DNA of 64,000 nucleotides from Actinomadura rudentiformis (GCF_008923185.1 NZ_WBMT01000029.1:62001-126000), one strand, 5' to 3'; counted from the first letter of the stretch, positions 41,916 through 50,273 are shown. Translations and numbers: made by a program. The notes: a model not told the origin generated them from the sequence alone.

Positions 41916-42317
41916 TCAGGCCTTTGCTGCGTCGTATTCCTGGCGTGCCTTCTGGACTGCGGCCATTCGTCGCTCCGTCCAGAGGGAGAGATCACGGACC
42001 TGTTCGGCGCCTTCGCGGCCGAGGTCGGTGAGGGCGTAGTCCACGCGGGGCGGAATCACGGGCTTGGCGTCGCGGTTGACCATGCCATCGCGTTCCAGGG
42101 TCTGCAGCGTCTGGGCCAGCATCTTCTCGCTGACCTGGCTGACCTTGCTGATCTCCCGGCGCAGCTCGCTGAAGCGGTACGAGCGTTCCAGGAGCACGAT
42201 CAGGACCAGGGTGCCCCAGCGGCTGGTGACGTGCTCCAGGACCGCGCGGTGAGGGCACATCAGGTCACCGTCGGTCTTGCGCATCCGGTCCAGAAGCGGC
42301 GTATCACTTACTTCCAC
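41916..42317 (-). CDS. HxlR-family regulator (2), QorR-like
   Basis: Winged-helix regulator of 133 residues from GTG 42317. Motifs: CPHRAVLEHVTSRWGTLVLI, VLLERSYRFSELRREISKVS, VSEKMLAQTLQTLERDGMVN, PRVDYALTDLGREGAEQVRD. The single N-terminal Cys (DLMCPHR) is the residue that senses quinones or aldehydes in QorR/HypR/YodB-type proteins. It is divergent from the QorB-like gene, the same arrangement as ytfH-ytfG and qorR-qorB elsewhere, so it most likely represses that gene. An operator candidate lies at 42321-42345. Confidence 0.93.
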   Translation of the reverse strand: MEVSDTPLLDRMRKTDGDLMCPHRAVLEHVTSRWGTLVLIVLLERSYRFSELRREISKVSQVSEKMLAQTLQTLERDGMVNRDAKPVIPPRVDYALTDLGREGAEQVRDLSLWTERRMAAVQKARQEYDAAKA

Positions 42318-42320
42318 ACC

Positions 42321-42345
42321 AGTACCTTACTTCAAAGTGGGTACT
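42321..42345. promoter_or_regulatory. Palindromic operator between HxlR 2 and QorB-like gene
   Basis: Arms AGTACC (42321-42326) and GGTACT (42340-42345) flank an inner ACTTCAAAGT block (arms ACTT/AAGT). This AT-richer 25-bp element begins 4 bases from the regulator start and fits a QorR-type site. Confidence 0.7.
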
Positions 42346-42408
42346 GTAAGAAGGGTTAGCGTGCTCCTAGGTTGGTACGCAGTGCAACCAACTAGGAGAT
42401 CTCTGACC

Positions 42409-43266
42409 ATGAGCATTGTCGTTACCGGCGCCACGGGGAACCTGGGCCGTCTTGTCATCGAAGGCCTGTTGGAGAAGGTTCCGGCCGCCCAGATCACCGC
42501 CGTCGTCCGCAGCCAGGAGAAGGCGGCCACCTTCGCCGCCCGCGGCGTGAAGATCGCGATCGCCGACTACAACGCCCCCGAGACCTTTGACGGTCTCTTC
42601 TCCGCCGGCGACAAGGTGCTCCTGATCTCAGGCAACGAGTTCGACAAGGGCCGCGTCGGCCAGCACAAGGTCGTCATCGATGCCGCGAAGGTGGCCGGGG
42701 TCGCCCTCCTTGCCTACACCAGCGCCCCCGGCAGCCTGACCGCCGCCCTCGCCGACGACCACAGGGGAACAGAGGCGGCGATCTTCGAGTCCGGTGTGCC
42801 CTACGTTCTGCTGCGGAACGGCTGGTACCACGAGGTCTACACCGAGCAGCTGGCCTCCGTACTCCAGTTCAACGCCGTCACCCAGGCCTCCGGCGAGGGC
42901 CGCGTCGCCTCCGCCGCCCGAGCCGACTACGCCGCCGCCGCGGTCGCCGTGCTCACCGGTGAGGGCCACGAGAACAAGACGTACGAGCTGAACGGCGACA
43001 CCGCCTGGAGCTTCGCCGAGTACGCGGCCGAGCTGAGCAAGCAGACCGGTAAGCAGATCGGCTACAACGCCGTCTCCGTCGAGGAGTTCAACGCCATTCT
43101 GACCGGCCCCGCCGGACTCCCCGAGCCGTTCGCGGCGATCCTGTGCGGCGTAGAGGTCGCTGTTGAGAAGGGCGAGCTGGCCGGCACCAGCGACGACCTC
43201 TCTCGCCTGATCGGACGCCCCACCACCCCGATCGCCGACTCGATCGCCGTCGCCCTGAAGGACTGA
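42409..43266 (+). CDS. QorB-like NAD(P)H:quinone oxidoreductase (NmrA/SDR type)
   Basis: Atypical SDR of about 285 residues from ATG 42409. The Rossmann start is MSIVVTGATGNLGRLVIEGL then ITAVVRSQEKAATFAARGVK. The mid-region (LISGNEFDKGRVGQHKVVID, LLAYTSAPGSLTAALADDHR) and VPYVLLRNGWYHEVYTEQL are typical of the YtfG/QorB quinone reductases. It reduces quinones with NAD(P)H in the cytoplasm. The divergent HxlR regulator and operator support a quinone- or aldehyde-stress response. The 286-residue QorB length matches. Confidence 0.92.
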   Translation: MSIVVTGATGNLGRLVIEGLLEKVPAAQITAVVRSQEKAATFAARGVKIAIADYNAPETFDGLFSAGDKVLLISGNEFDKGRVGQHKVVIDAAKVAGVALLAYTSAPGSLTAALADDHRGTEAAIFESGVPYVLLRNGWYHEVYTEQLASVLQFNAVTQASGEGRVASAARADYAAAAVAVLTGEGHENKTYELNGDTAWSFAEYAAELSKQTGKQIGYNAVSVEEFNAILTGPAGLPEPFAAILCGVEVAVEKGELAGTSDDLSRLIGRPTTPIADSIAVALKD

Positions 43267-43398
43267 GGAACCTAGTGGCTCCTGGGGTCCCCGGGTGCCG
43301 AGTCGCCCGGGGACCTCCATCATGTCCAGATGCGCGGCGGATCCGGAGGCCGCCGCCGGCCTCCGTCACCTACGGATGTCTGCTGCACCCTCGGCTCC

Positions 43399-43440
43399 GC
43401 CCCTTTGGCCGCGCCCCTTTGGCCGCGCCCGTTTGCCGCG
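43399..43440. repeat. 14-bp tandem repeat
   Basis: GCCCCTTTGGCCGC occurs at 43399 and 43413, with a diverged third copy at 43427. It lies between the 3' ends of the QorB-like gene and the convergent lipoprotein gene. Confidence 0.8.
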
Positions 43441-43497
43441 ACGCTTGGTTGCGGCGCTGCCTGCCGCCCCTCCGGTCTCGTCCGGGCCGCTTCAGGA

Positions 43498-44241
43498 TCA
43501 GGGGAGTTGGAAGCCCTGTTTGGAGAAGTCGACCGCGTTGGCCGGGGCGGTGATTCGTTCAGCCTGGCCATAGGCGAAGACGAGGCGGTCGGCGGGCGAC
43601 TTGTCGTTGGTGACTGCGAGAGGCAGAGGCTCACCCTGGGACGAGATCCACAGATGGGTGCCCTCGCCGTCGGTGAGGTCGAAAGCGGGCTTGCCCTCGA
43701 AGTCGCGGCCGGGTCCCAAGGAGAGCGTCTCACCGGTGCCGGCGGGGCCGAAGATCATGGTGTTCGTCGCGAAGGAGCCCAGGACGCCCATGTCCTTGCC
43801 CCGCATCACGGTCCACTGGTTCTTGAGCTTCTTCAGAAGGCTGGCAGGCGGCTTCGGGCCGTCACCGACGATGACTTCGGAACCCCTGGTGTAGTGCTTG
43901 TCGCCGATGATGACGAACTGCGTGGTGGTGCTCTTCTTACTGGTCAACGGGCCACTGATCTTGCCCTTGGAGTTCTTGCCCCGGACGCTGTAGTCGAGCG
44001 TGATCCGGCCCTTCTCGGTTTTGACCTTGCCGCGGACCCGTACGTTGGGCGCCTTGGTGAACGCGCCCTGCGCCTTTGTCGCGATCTGGGCCGCGGTCTG
44101 CGGCGGGGTGGCGGTCACCGTGACGGTCGGAGCGGTCTTCCCCGTGCTCCCGGCATCGCAGGCGCCCACGGCGAGGGGCAGAGCCAGGGCGCCGACAGCG
44201 ACGTAAAGCCGGGCTCTGGTCGCCCCCGAATGCTTCGGCAA
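43498..44241 (-). CDS. LppX/LprG-like lipoprotein
   Basis: About 247 residues. TTG 44241 is chosen: GGGAGG lies 8 bases upstream, and it yields a compact signal peptide RLYVAVGALALPLAVGACDA with lipobox VGAC. The mature protein has a beta-rich cup: VRVRGKVKTEKGRITLDYSV, KSTTTQFVIIGDKHYTRGSE, FDLTDGEGTHLWISSQGEPL, a pattern like the LolA/LppX lipid-binding fold of actinobacterial lipoproteins (DUF-type assignment not certain). Its likely role is lipid or hydrophobic-ligand binding in the cell envelope, by analogy only. Confidence 0.75.
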   Translation of the reverse strand: MPKHSGATRARLYVAVGALALPLAVGACDAGSTGKTAPTVTVTATPPQTAAQIATKAQGAFTKAPNVRVRGKVKTEKGRITLDYSVRGKNSKGKISGPLTSKKSTTTQFVIIGDKHYTRGSEVIVGDGPKPPASLLKKLKNQWTVMRGKDMGVLGSFATNTMIFGPAGTGETLSLGPGRDFEGKPAFDLTDGEGTHLWISSQGEPLPLAVTNDKSPADRLVFAYGQAERITAPANAVDFSKQGFQLP

Positions 44242-44351
44242 TTGGAACACCTCCCTGCCTTGGACGCACGGGAGAGCCAAATGGATGACGAGCAACCATT
44301 TGCCGTGGAGCGTTCTCGGCCCTGACCGCACGCGAGCGGTAGGATAAAGGT

Positions 44352-44648
44352 ATGACCGCGAAGGCCAAGATTACGATCACGATCGACCGTGACCTGATAG
44401 AAGCCGCTGAGGCGGCCGTCGAATCGGGCAAGGCCCGTTCGGTATCCGACTACATCAACGGTGCCGTCCGAGACCGTGCGGAACGCCACGCTCGATCTCG
44501 CCAGTGGCTGGATCACAAGCTTGCCGAGATGAGATCCAGTGACCCGGGCGCATTCGACGCCGCAGGACGCCGCGCCGCCGCCGCCCTGGGCATTGACCCG
44601 GCAGAGCTCGACGAACAACCAGGTCAGGCCCGGCCGGGTGCCGCGTGA
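44352..44648 (+). CDS. VapB-like type II antitoxin
   Basis: Protein of 98 residues with an N-terminal ribbon-helix-helix: KAKITITIDRDLIEAAEAAV then ESGKARSVSDYINGAVRDRA. The C-terminal part (LGIDPAELDEQPG) would wrap the toxin. Its TGA overlaps GTG 44645 of the PIN-domain gene (GTGA), the classical antitoxin-toxin coupling. It neutralises the toxin and represses its own operon. Confidence 0.85.
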   Translation: MTAKAKITITIDRDLIEAAEAAVESGKARSVSDYINGAVRDRAERHARSRQWLDHKLAEMRSSDPGAFDAAGRRAAAALGIDPAELDEQPGQARPGAA

Positions 44649-45049
44649 GGATCGTTGACCACACAGCTCTCAGCCAGATCGCGGCCGGATCCTGGGAAGG
44701 GCTTCGCCTGCTGGACGCGGTAGAACGCTTCGATGTTCCCGTTGTCATTCCAGCCACGGCACTGGAGCACGTGGCACGGAAAGCCTTCGGCGACCCTGAC
44801 GCGGTGTCGCTCCTCGGGCACATCGACGCCACCCTGGGGTTCCGGCAAATCACCGTGGACGCGCTCGATGAGCACCGTGCGCTGCAGGTCGCAGAGGCCG
44901 GGTCACGGCTTGCCCCAGAGGACCGGGCGCTGTTGTACGCGCATGCCCTGGTCTGTGCGCGGGAGCACGACTGCGTGGTGATCACAGCCGACAGCGCCAT
45001 ATGGAAGGACGTGGCCCCCGACGTCGTCACGGTCGAACTGGCCGACTGA
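44645..45049 (+). CDS. VapC-like PIN-domain toxin
   Basis: PIN-fold RNase of 134 residues. Acidic active-site residues can be seen: Asp5 in MRIVDHTALSQIAAG, a central Glu in PATALEHVARKAFGD, and Asp near the end in DCVVITADSAIWKDVAPDVV. Length and order fit VapC toxins that cut tRNA or rRNA. A divergent PIN subgroup is likely since the usual conserved T/S-D after helix 5 (TADSA) is present but other motifs are weak. It is translated from a GTG overlapping the antitoxin stop. Confidence 0.82.
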   Translation: MRIVDHTALSQIAAGSWEGLRLLDAVERFDVPVVIPATALEHVARKAFGDPDAVSLLGHIDATLGFRQITVDALDEHRALQVAEAGSRLAPEDRALLYAHALVCAREHDCVVITADSAIWKDVAPDVVTVELAD

Positions 45050-45184
45050 CTTTCGCATCACATCGCGCGGTCAGGCTTCCGCTTGCCGTCCAGGCCGATG
45101 AGCAGCGGGTGCGCGACCTGGTGTGGACCGCCAACCGATCGGGGTGCTGAACGGCGGCGAGATCGCATACACCATGATGGGGCC

Positions 45185-46123
45185 GTGGAACTGGAGCCTT
45201 ACCGCGGTGAACTCGTGGCGTACTGCTACCGGATGCTGGGCTCGTTCCACGAAGCGGAAGACCTCGTGCAGGAGACGATGCTGCGCGCGTGGAAAGCCCG
45301 TGATCGGTACGACCACACACGCGCGTCCGTCCGGACCTGGCTGTACCGGATCGCGACCAACGTTTGCCTGACCGCGCTCGAGGGGCGTGCGCGGCGGCCG
45401 TTGCCGTCCGGGCTGGGGGCGCCGGGCGATGATCCCGGAGTGCCGCTCACGCCGGCGTTCGACATCCCCTGGATACAGCCGTTCCCCGACGCGCGCTTCG
45501 ACGTGGGGGCCCGGACCGACGTGCGGCTCGCGCTGGTGGCGGCGATGCAGACTCTGCCACCGCGGCAGCGGGCCGTGCTCGTGCTCCGCGAGGTACTGGA
45601 GTTCAGCGCAGCCGAGGTCGCCGAGCAGCTCGAGACCACGGTCGCTGCCGTCAACAGCGCGCTGCAGCGGGCCCGCGCCGCCCTGACGGACGTGGGTGAG
45701 CTGGGGCAAGTCCCTGAGCCGAACGACCCGGAGGTGCATGCGGTGATCGGACGGTATGTGCGGGCGTTCGAGACCGGTGACGTCCCCGCGCTCGTGCGGC
45801 TCCTCGCCGCCGACGCGATCCTGGAGATGCCGCCAGTGCCGCTGTGGTACCGGGGCAGCCGCGACTACGGCCTGTTCATGCACCGCGTGTTCGAGATGTG
45901 GGGGAGCGGCTGGGGCACCATGCCTCTCACCGCCAACGGCCAGCCCGCGTTCGCCGCGTACGCACCGGAGCCCGGTGGTGGACATCGGCTGCACACTCTC
46001 CAGGTCTTCACGGTCACCGGAGGCCGGATCTCGCACAACGTCGTGTTCGCCGATCCACGCGTGTTCGAGGCGTTCGACCTGCCCCAACAGATTTCTTTCG
46101 ACGATTTCCGCCCGCCGCGATGA
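45185..46123 (+). CDS. SigX5/SigG-type ECF sigma factor with SnoaL-like C-terminal domain
   Basis: Sigma-70-family protein of about 312 residues from GTG 45185. Region 2: RGELVAYCYRMLGSFHEAED then LVQETMLRAWKARDRYDHTR; region 4: AMQTLPPRQRAVLVLREVLE followed by AAEVAEQLETTVAAVNSALQ. The linker WIQPFPDARFDV is diagnostic of the SigG/TIGR02960-like family. The C-terminal third is an NTF2/SnoaL-like domain (VIGRYVRAFETGDVPALVRL, AYAPEPGGGHRLHTLQVFTV) that regulates activity in cis in place of an anti-sigma factor. The DHFR-like gene follows after 56 bases and is a common partner. Confidence 0.92.
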   Translation: MELEPYRGELVAYCYRMLGSFHEAEDLVQETMLRAWKARDRYDHTRASVRTWLYRIATNVCLTALEGRARRPLPSGLGAPGDDPGVPLTPAFDIPWIQPFPDARFDVGARTDVRLALVAAMQTLPPRQRAVLVLREVLEFSAAEVAEQLETTVAAVNSALQRARAALTDVGELGQVPEPNDPEVHAVIGRYVRAFETGDVPALVRLLAADAILEMPPVPLWYRGSRDYGLFMHRVFEMWGSGWGTMPLTANGQPAFAAYAPEPGGGHRLHTLQVFTVTGGRISHNVVFADPRVFEAFDLPQQISFDDFRPPR

Positions 46124-46179
46124 GTCAGGCCGATGCCGCCAGTACGTACGGGTGAGCATCGACCGAAGGGACATCCATC

Positions 46180-46743
46180 GTGAGCGTCATCGTCATCGAA
46201 TTCATCACCCTGGACGGGATCGTCTCCGACCCGGACGGATCAGCGGGCACGCCGACCGGCGGCTGGGCGTTCCGGCACGGCCCAGAGACGGTCGCCGGGG
46301 ACAAGTTCCAGCTCGGGAGCACGCTGGACGACGGTGTCATGCTGCTGGGCCGTACGACCTGGCAGCTGTTCTCACAGCTGTGGCCCGGGCGCGACGACCC
46401 GTTCTCCGCGCGGATGAACGCCGTGCCGAAGCTGATCGCCTCCCGAACGCTGACCGACCCATCCGCGTGGGCGAACTCGCAGGTCATCACCGGAGACCTC
46501 GTCGACGTCGTCAAGCGCGAGCGCGAGCGTCGCGATGTCATCATCACGGGCAGCCTGAGCGTCGTGCACGCGCTGATGGACGCGGACCTGATCGATGAGT
46601 ACCGGCTCCTGACCTTCCCCACGGTCCTCGGCACCGGCGAGCGGCTCTTTCCCGCCGGTGGCCCGCCCGCGTACCTGGAATGCCTCTCGGCCGTGCAGTC
46701 AGGCGCCGCCGTCCTCACGCGGTACGAGAGGGAACGACGATGA
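46180..46743 (+). CDS. Dihydrofolate-reductase-fold (RibD C-terminal-like) protein
   Basis: Protein of 187 residues from GTG 46180. Motifs: VIEFITLDGIVSDPDGSAGT, MLLGRTTWQLFSQLWPGRDD, LIASRTLTDPSAWANSQVIT, RRDVIITGSLSVVHALMDAD, DEYRLLTFPTVLGTGERLFP. This is the RibD-C/YyaP group of DHFR-like proteins, NADPH-dependent reductases of unknown substrate. They often follow SigX5-type sigma genes, as here, and may be a target of that sigma factor. Confidence 0.9.
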   Translation: MSVIVIEFITLDGIVSDPDGSAGTPTGGWAFRHGPETVAGDKFQLGSTLDDGVMLLGRTTWQLFSQLWPGRDDPFSARMNAVPKLIASRTLTDPSAWANSQVITGDLVDVVKRERERRDVIITGSLSVVHALMDADLIDEYRLLTFPTVLGTGERLFPAGGPPAYLECLSAVQSGAAVLTRYERERR

Positions 46744-46970
46744 CCGCCGTTCAGTAGTCGCCGGTGGCAGTGCCTCCAATGGACGCCGGTGACCGCCGTT
46801 CAGTGGTCACCGGCAGTCGTGCCCGTCAGAGGCCGCCGGCGGCGGCCCTTCAGTGGTCACCGGCGACCGTGCCCGTCACCGGTCGCCGGTGGCCGCCGTT
46901 CAACGGTCGCGGTGACCACCCTCAGCGGTCGCCGGTGGCGGTGCCGTTCAGCGGTCGTCGGTGGTGGTGC
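46741..46970. repeat. Degenerate tandem array, ~24/50-bp units
   Basis: Units start CCGCCGTTCAGTGGTC or close variants (46745, 46794, 46846, 46895, 46944) with intervening CACCGGCxxxxGTGCCCGTC half-units: about 48-51 bp per pair, 24-25 bp per monomer. The array begins at the stop of the DHFR-like gene and runs into the last codons (about seven) of the convergent PAS/SpoIIE gene. Divergence between units shows that it is old. Confidence 0.75.
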
Positions 46971-48873
46971 TGAGGGTGCACCAGATGGTCTTGCCGTCGT
47001 TGCGGGGGTGACTGCCCCAGTCGTCGGCCAGGGCCTCGACGAGGTACAGGCCGCGTCCGGACTCGTCGTCAGGTCCGGCGACCCGGACGTGGGGCAGTTG
47101 GGTGCTGCGGTCGCTGACCTGGATGGTCAGTTCCCGTTCGCTGTGCCGCAGGCTCAGGTTGATCGGCCCATGGGCGTGGCGGACGGCGTTGGTGACGATC
47201 TCCGAGGTGAGCAGGACCGCGGTGTCGATCAAGTTGTCGGTCAGGGCCGGCTTGCTGCTTCGGGGAGCGGCCCAGCAGGCCAGCGTTGCGGCGCAGAACT
47301 GGCGGGCGTCGGCGACCGCCGCGGGCTGGGCGGGCAGATCGGTGCGGGCTATGGCGATGGGCATCGCCGGAAGTCGTGCCAGCAGCAGGGTGACGTCGTC
47401 GTAAGTGCTGGCGTCGGCGAGCAGGGTGGACAGGACGCTGTCGGCGGTCTTGTCCAGACTGAGGCCGTGCCGGGCAGCCAACGCCAGCGTGGCTTCCAGC
47501 GTGATCAGCCGGGTGTCCAGGTCGCTGGTGCGGGTTTCGACCAGCCCGTCGGTGTACAGCGCCAGTGTGCAGGCCGACGGCAGGGTGAACTGGGCCTGCT
47601 GGTACGAGTGCTGGGTGGCGATGCCACCGACGCCGAGCGGCATGCTGATCGGTGCCGGGAGCGGATGAACGGTGTGGTCGGCGCAGATGATCAGGACGGG
47701 CAGGTGGCCCGCCGAGCAGACGGTGGCCTCGCCCGTCTCGGGGTCCACGACCAGATAGCAGCAGGTGGCCATCTGGGCAGGCATGTCGCAGAGGACCGCA
47801 TCGAGGCGCTGCATGAGCTCGGCGGGTGGCAGGTCGGTCTTGGCCAGGGCGTTGGACACCGCGCGGAGCTGGCCCATCACCGTTGCCGCCTCCAGGCCGC
47901 GGCCCATGACGTCGCCGATCAGCATCCCGACCCGGCCGCCGGGGAGGGGGATCAGGTCGAACCAGTCGCCGCCGACCCCGGGGCCTCGCGTGGCCGGCAG
48001 GTACCGGCCGGCAGTCTGGATCGGAACCTGGCCAGGAGTGCCCATCAGAGTGTGCTGCACGGTGAGCGCGAGTTGGCGTTGCTGCTCGTACAGCCGGGTG
48101 AGCTCCTGAGCGCGCAGCCGTTCGGTGAGTTCCCGGACGATGGCGCAGCCGCCGATGATCGTCCCGGTGGAGTCACGGACCGGCCAGAGAGTGACGTCGA
48201 CGTCGAGCAGCCGCCCCTCGCGGGTGACCCGGATGGTCTCGTGGTTCTCGATGTGCTCGCCCCGGGCCAGCCGCCGCAGCAGCGAGGCGATCTCAGCCTT
48301 GTGGCCGGGTGGCGCGAGCATCGAGACGTTCATGCCGATGGCCTCTTCGGCGGTGTAGCCGTACAGCCGCTCGGCGGCGGAGTTCCAGAACGTGATCGTG
48401 CCGTCCAGCGTCTTGCTCAAGATGGCGTCGCGGGAAGACCGGACCAGTGCGGCGAGCTCGCTGGTCTGCCTGTCGGCGGCGCGTGCGCTGATGTCGCGGA
48501 TCGCGGCGAACCCCAGCACACCGCCGTCGTCTCGCAGAGTGCTGAGGGTGAGCTCGATGGGGAACTCGTGCCCGTCCTTGCGTACGCCGCACAACTGCAA
48601 CCGGCTGACCGCCGGATGCCCCTGCCAGGGCAGCCCCTGCGGGGCGTTCTCGCAGTGGTGCAGCGGATGGCGGCCGCAGAACGTGCCGCATTGACGGTGT
48701 GGAACGATCAATGCTGCGGGCTGCCCGAGCAGCTCGCGGCGCCGGTACCCGAAGAGCACCTCGGCCCGGGCACTGATCGCGCGGACGAGCCCCGCCCCGT
48801 CCACCACCAGCAGCGCGTCGGACGCCGCCTCCAGCGGGGCGCCGCGATCCTCATCCCGGCCAGGCCCGATCAC
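46948..48873 (-). CDS. PAS-PAS-SpoIIE phosphatase-HATPase regulator
   Basis: Cytoplasmic multidomain protein of 641 residues from GTG 48873. Order: PAS 1 (about 10-130, EAASDALLVVDGAGLVRAIS, with Cys/His-rich QCGTFCGRHPLHHCENAP), PAS 2 (140-260, SSRDAILSKTLDGTITFWNS), PP2C/SpoIIE phosphatase (290-500, ARGPGVGGDWFDLIPLPGGR, GDVMGRGLEAATVMGQLRAV, ALYTDGLVETRTSDLD), and RsbW-like ATPase (520-641, LLTSEIVTNAVRHAHGPINL, DESGRGLYLVEALADDWG). It can both phosphorylate and dephosphorylate anti-anti-sigma proteins. The C-H-C motif in PAS 1 could bind a metal or Fe-S cluster. No partner is adjacent. Confidence 0.92.
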   Translation of the reverse strand: MIGPGRDEDRGAPLEAASDALLVVDGAGLVRAISARAEVLFGYRRRELLGQPAALIVPHRQCGTFCGRHPLHHCENAPQGLPWQGHPAVSRLQLCGVRKDGHEFPIELTLSTLRDDGGVLGFAAIRDISARAADRQTSELAALVRSSRDAILSKTLDGTITFWNSAAERLYGYTAEEAIGMNVSMLAPPGHKAEIASLLRRLARGEHIENHETIRVTREGRLLDVDVTLWPVRDSTGTIIGGCAIVRELTERLRAQELTRLYEQQRQLALTVQHTLMGTPGQVPIQTAGRYLPATRGPGVGGDWFDLIPLPGGRVGMLIGDVMGRGLEAATVMGQLRAVSNALAKTDLPPAELMQRLDAVLCDMPAQMATCCYLVVDPETGEATVCSAGHLPVLIICADHTVHPLPAPISMPLGVGGIATQHSYQQAQFTLPSACTLALYTDGLVETRTSDLDTRLITLEATLALAARHGLSLDKTADSVLSTLLADASTYDDVTLLLARLPAMPIAIARTDLPAQPAAVADARQFCAATLACWAAPRSSKPALTDNLIDTAVLLTSEIVTNAVRHAHGPINLSLRHSERELTIQVSDRSTQLPHVRVAGPDDESGRGLYLVEALADDWGSHPRNDGKTIWCTLSTTTDDR

Positions 48874-49136
48874 GTCACATCACCGATCCTCAACGTCACC
48901 CGGCGACCACTCGGAGACACACCCCCACCCATGCCCTCCGGGCATTCGAGCACGCTCGGCTCTGACTGTCTCCCGATTGTCACAATCGGTATCGAAGTAC
49001 ATACTGAACGTGCGAGCAGCGATGACCTCTGCACCCGGCCCCCAACGGCCCACCCCGCGCAAGCTCTCTATTCACCAGAACGCGCAAAGCCGCCCAGACA
49101 TCGGTGCAGACGCTCAGGCCCACCCACCACCCACCC

Positions 49137-49530
49137 CGCAACGCTCCGCCACACCCACGCGGGGCGGCAACGCCAATGCGGCGCTGCCCGCGCCATTGCA
49201 GGGCCGCGCACACCAATGCAGCCCTGCCCACGCCTACGCGGCACCCGCGCACTCCAACGCGGCACCGCGCACTCCAACGTGGGGTCGCGCATCCAACGTG
49301 GGGTTGCGCATCCAACGTGGGGTTGCGCATCCAACGTGGGGTTGCGCATCCAACGCGGCGCCGCTCACGCCAACTTGCGTCGCGCACGCACGCCAACACG
49401 GCGCCGCGTACAGCAACGCTGGGCCGCCCCACGTCAACGCTGGGCTGCTTGTGACAACGCAGCGCGGTGCCACGCCAACGCTGGGCCGCCACCCGCGCCA
49501 ATGCAGGACAGCCACGCCAACAACACAGTC
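49137..49530. repeat. ~20-bp-period degenerate minisatellite with a homogenised core
   Basis: About 19 units of 19-23 bp, consensus close to CCAACGCGGGGCCGCGCAC. Three successive 19-bp units from 49292 to 49348 are identical (TCCAACGTGGGGTTGCGCA), flanked by units with growing divergence on both sides (e.g. 49253, 49273, 49349, 49392, 49433). The ~20-bp period equals two helical turns. Reading frames cross it on both strands, but the codon use follows the repeat, so these are not taken as genes. It lies 264 bases upstream of the PAS/SpoIIE start. Confidence 0.85.
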
Positions 49531-49805
49531 GTTGTGGGGACTGCACCTCGCCCGAGCGGGCCTGCTCCTTGGCTGGCTTGCCGAAGGAGCGGCGATGGGT
49601 GATTTCTCCACCTCAACTCCTTGACCAGCGGCAAGAAGAACTGTAAACGGCTGATCACTTCACGTGACATCAAGGGCGCGGTACGGTCAACGTCACCTGC
49701 CCCGAACCGGCGGCGCGGGGCCTGGACCTCCAGGTCGTGCAGCCGTTGCGTGATCCCGGAAGGCAGGGATCGCGGTCGTCCATGTTCCCTGGCCGTCCGC
49801 GTCAC

Positions 49806-49861
49806 ACCGCTCCTGGTGGGCGAGCGCCACCCCGCAAGGACGCTCGCCCACCCGGAGCGGT
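49806..49861. terminator. 21-bp inverted repeat hairpin
   Basis: Left arm 49806-49826 and right arm 49841-49861 are complementary at 20 of 21 positions (outer ACCGCTCC / GGAGCGGT, inner GGTGGGCGAGCG / CGCTCGCCCACC) with a 14-base loop. No gene ends next to it on either strand, so it may be a terminator for an unseen RNA, a recombination site or an IS end. Confidence 0.6.
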
Positions 49862-49961
49862 GCCACAAGCACCGCTGCCCGCCCCGGGGCCTTCCTGGAT
49901 GCTGGTCAACGGTCTATTCGAACCGCAGCTACAACAGGCTGTGTGGGTAGGACAATCGACC

Positions 49962-50273
49962 ATGGGCTCGTCCGAAGAGCAGATCTATCTGGCGGTGTGC
50001 ATCGAGACCGCTGTCCCTGAAGGCGTTGACCGGGGCGCTGATGATGCCCCGCACAACCTGGGACCGCCGTTCCGTAATGCTGTGATCGCCCGGCTCTGGC
50101 TTTCCAACTACCTCGCGGCCACTGCCGACAGCCTGGAGCTGGACGGCGACCACGACGACCTGGTCACCGCCTACCGCGACGCCGTCGCGCCGATGCGCAA
50201 ACACGGAAACGCCACCGTGGGCAGCGTCCGCTATGAAATCCGCGCCAAGCCCGGCAAAGGAGAGCCCGCCTGA
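49962..50273 (+). CDS. Hypothetical protein
   Basis: A 103-residue frame from ATG 49962: GSSEEQIYLAVCIETAVPEG, NLGPPFRNAVIARLWLSNYL, AATADSLELDGDHDDLVTAY, then EIRAKPGKGEPA. Codon bias is good. The central part is helical and acidic. No signal peptide, membrane segment or family recognised. It stands alone after the hairpin at 49806-49861. Confidence 0.5.
   Translation: MGSSEEQIYLAVCIETAVPEGVDRGADDAPHNLGPPFRNAVIARLWLSNYLAATADSLELDGDHDDLVTAYRDAVAPMRKHGNATVGSVRYEIRAKPGKGEPA

Noticed and set aside
49137..49530. CRISPR array
   Set aside because: Units are contiguous ~20-bp tandem copies without unique spacers, and no cas genes are present.
49068..49624. Overlapping frames on both strands through the 49-kb array
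   Set aside because: Their peptides are just translations of the DNA repeat (e.g. RNPTLDAQPHVGCATPRW), with neither ribosome-binding site nor family.
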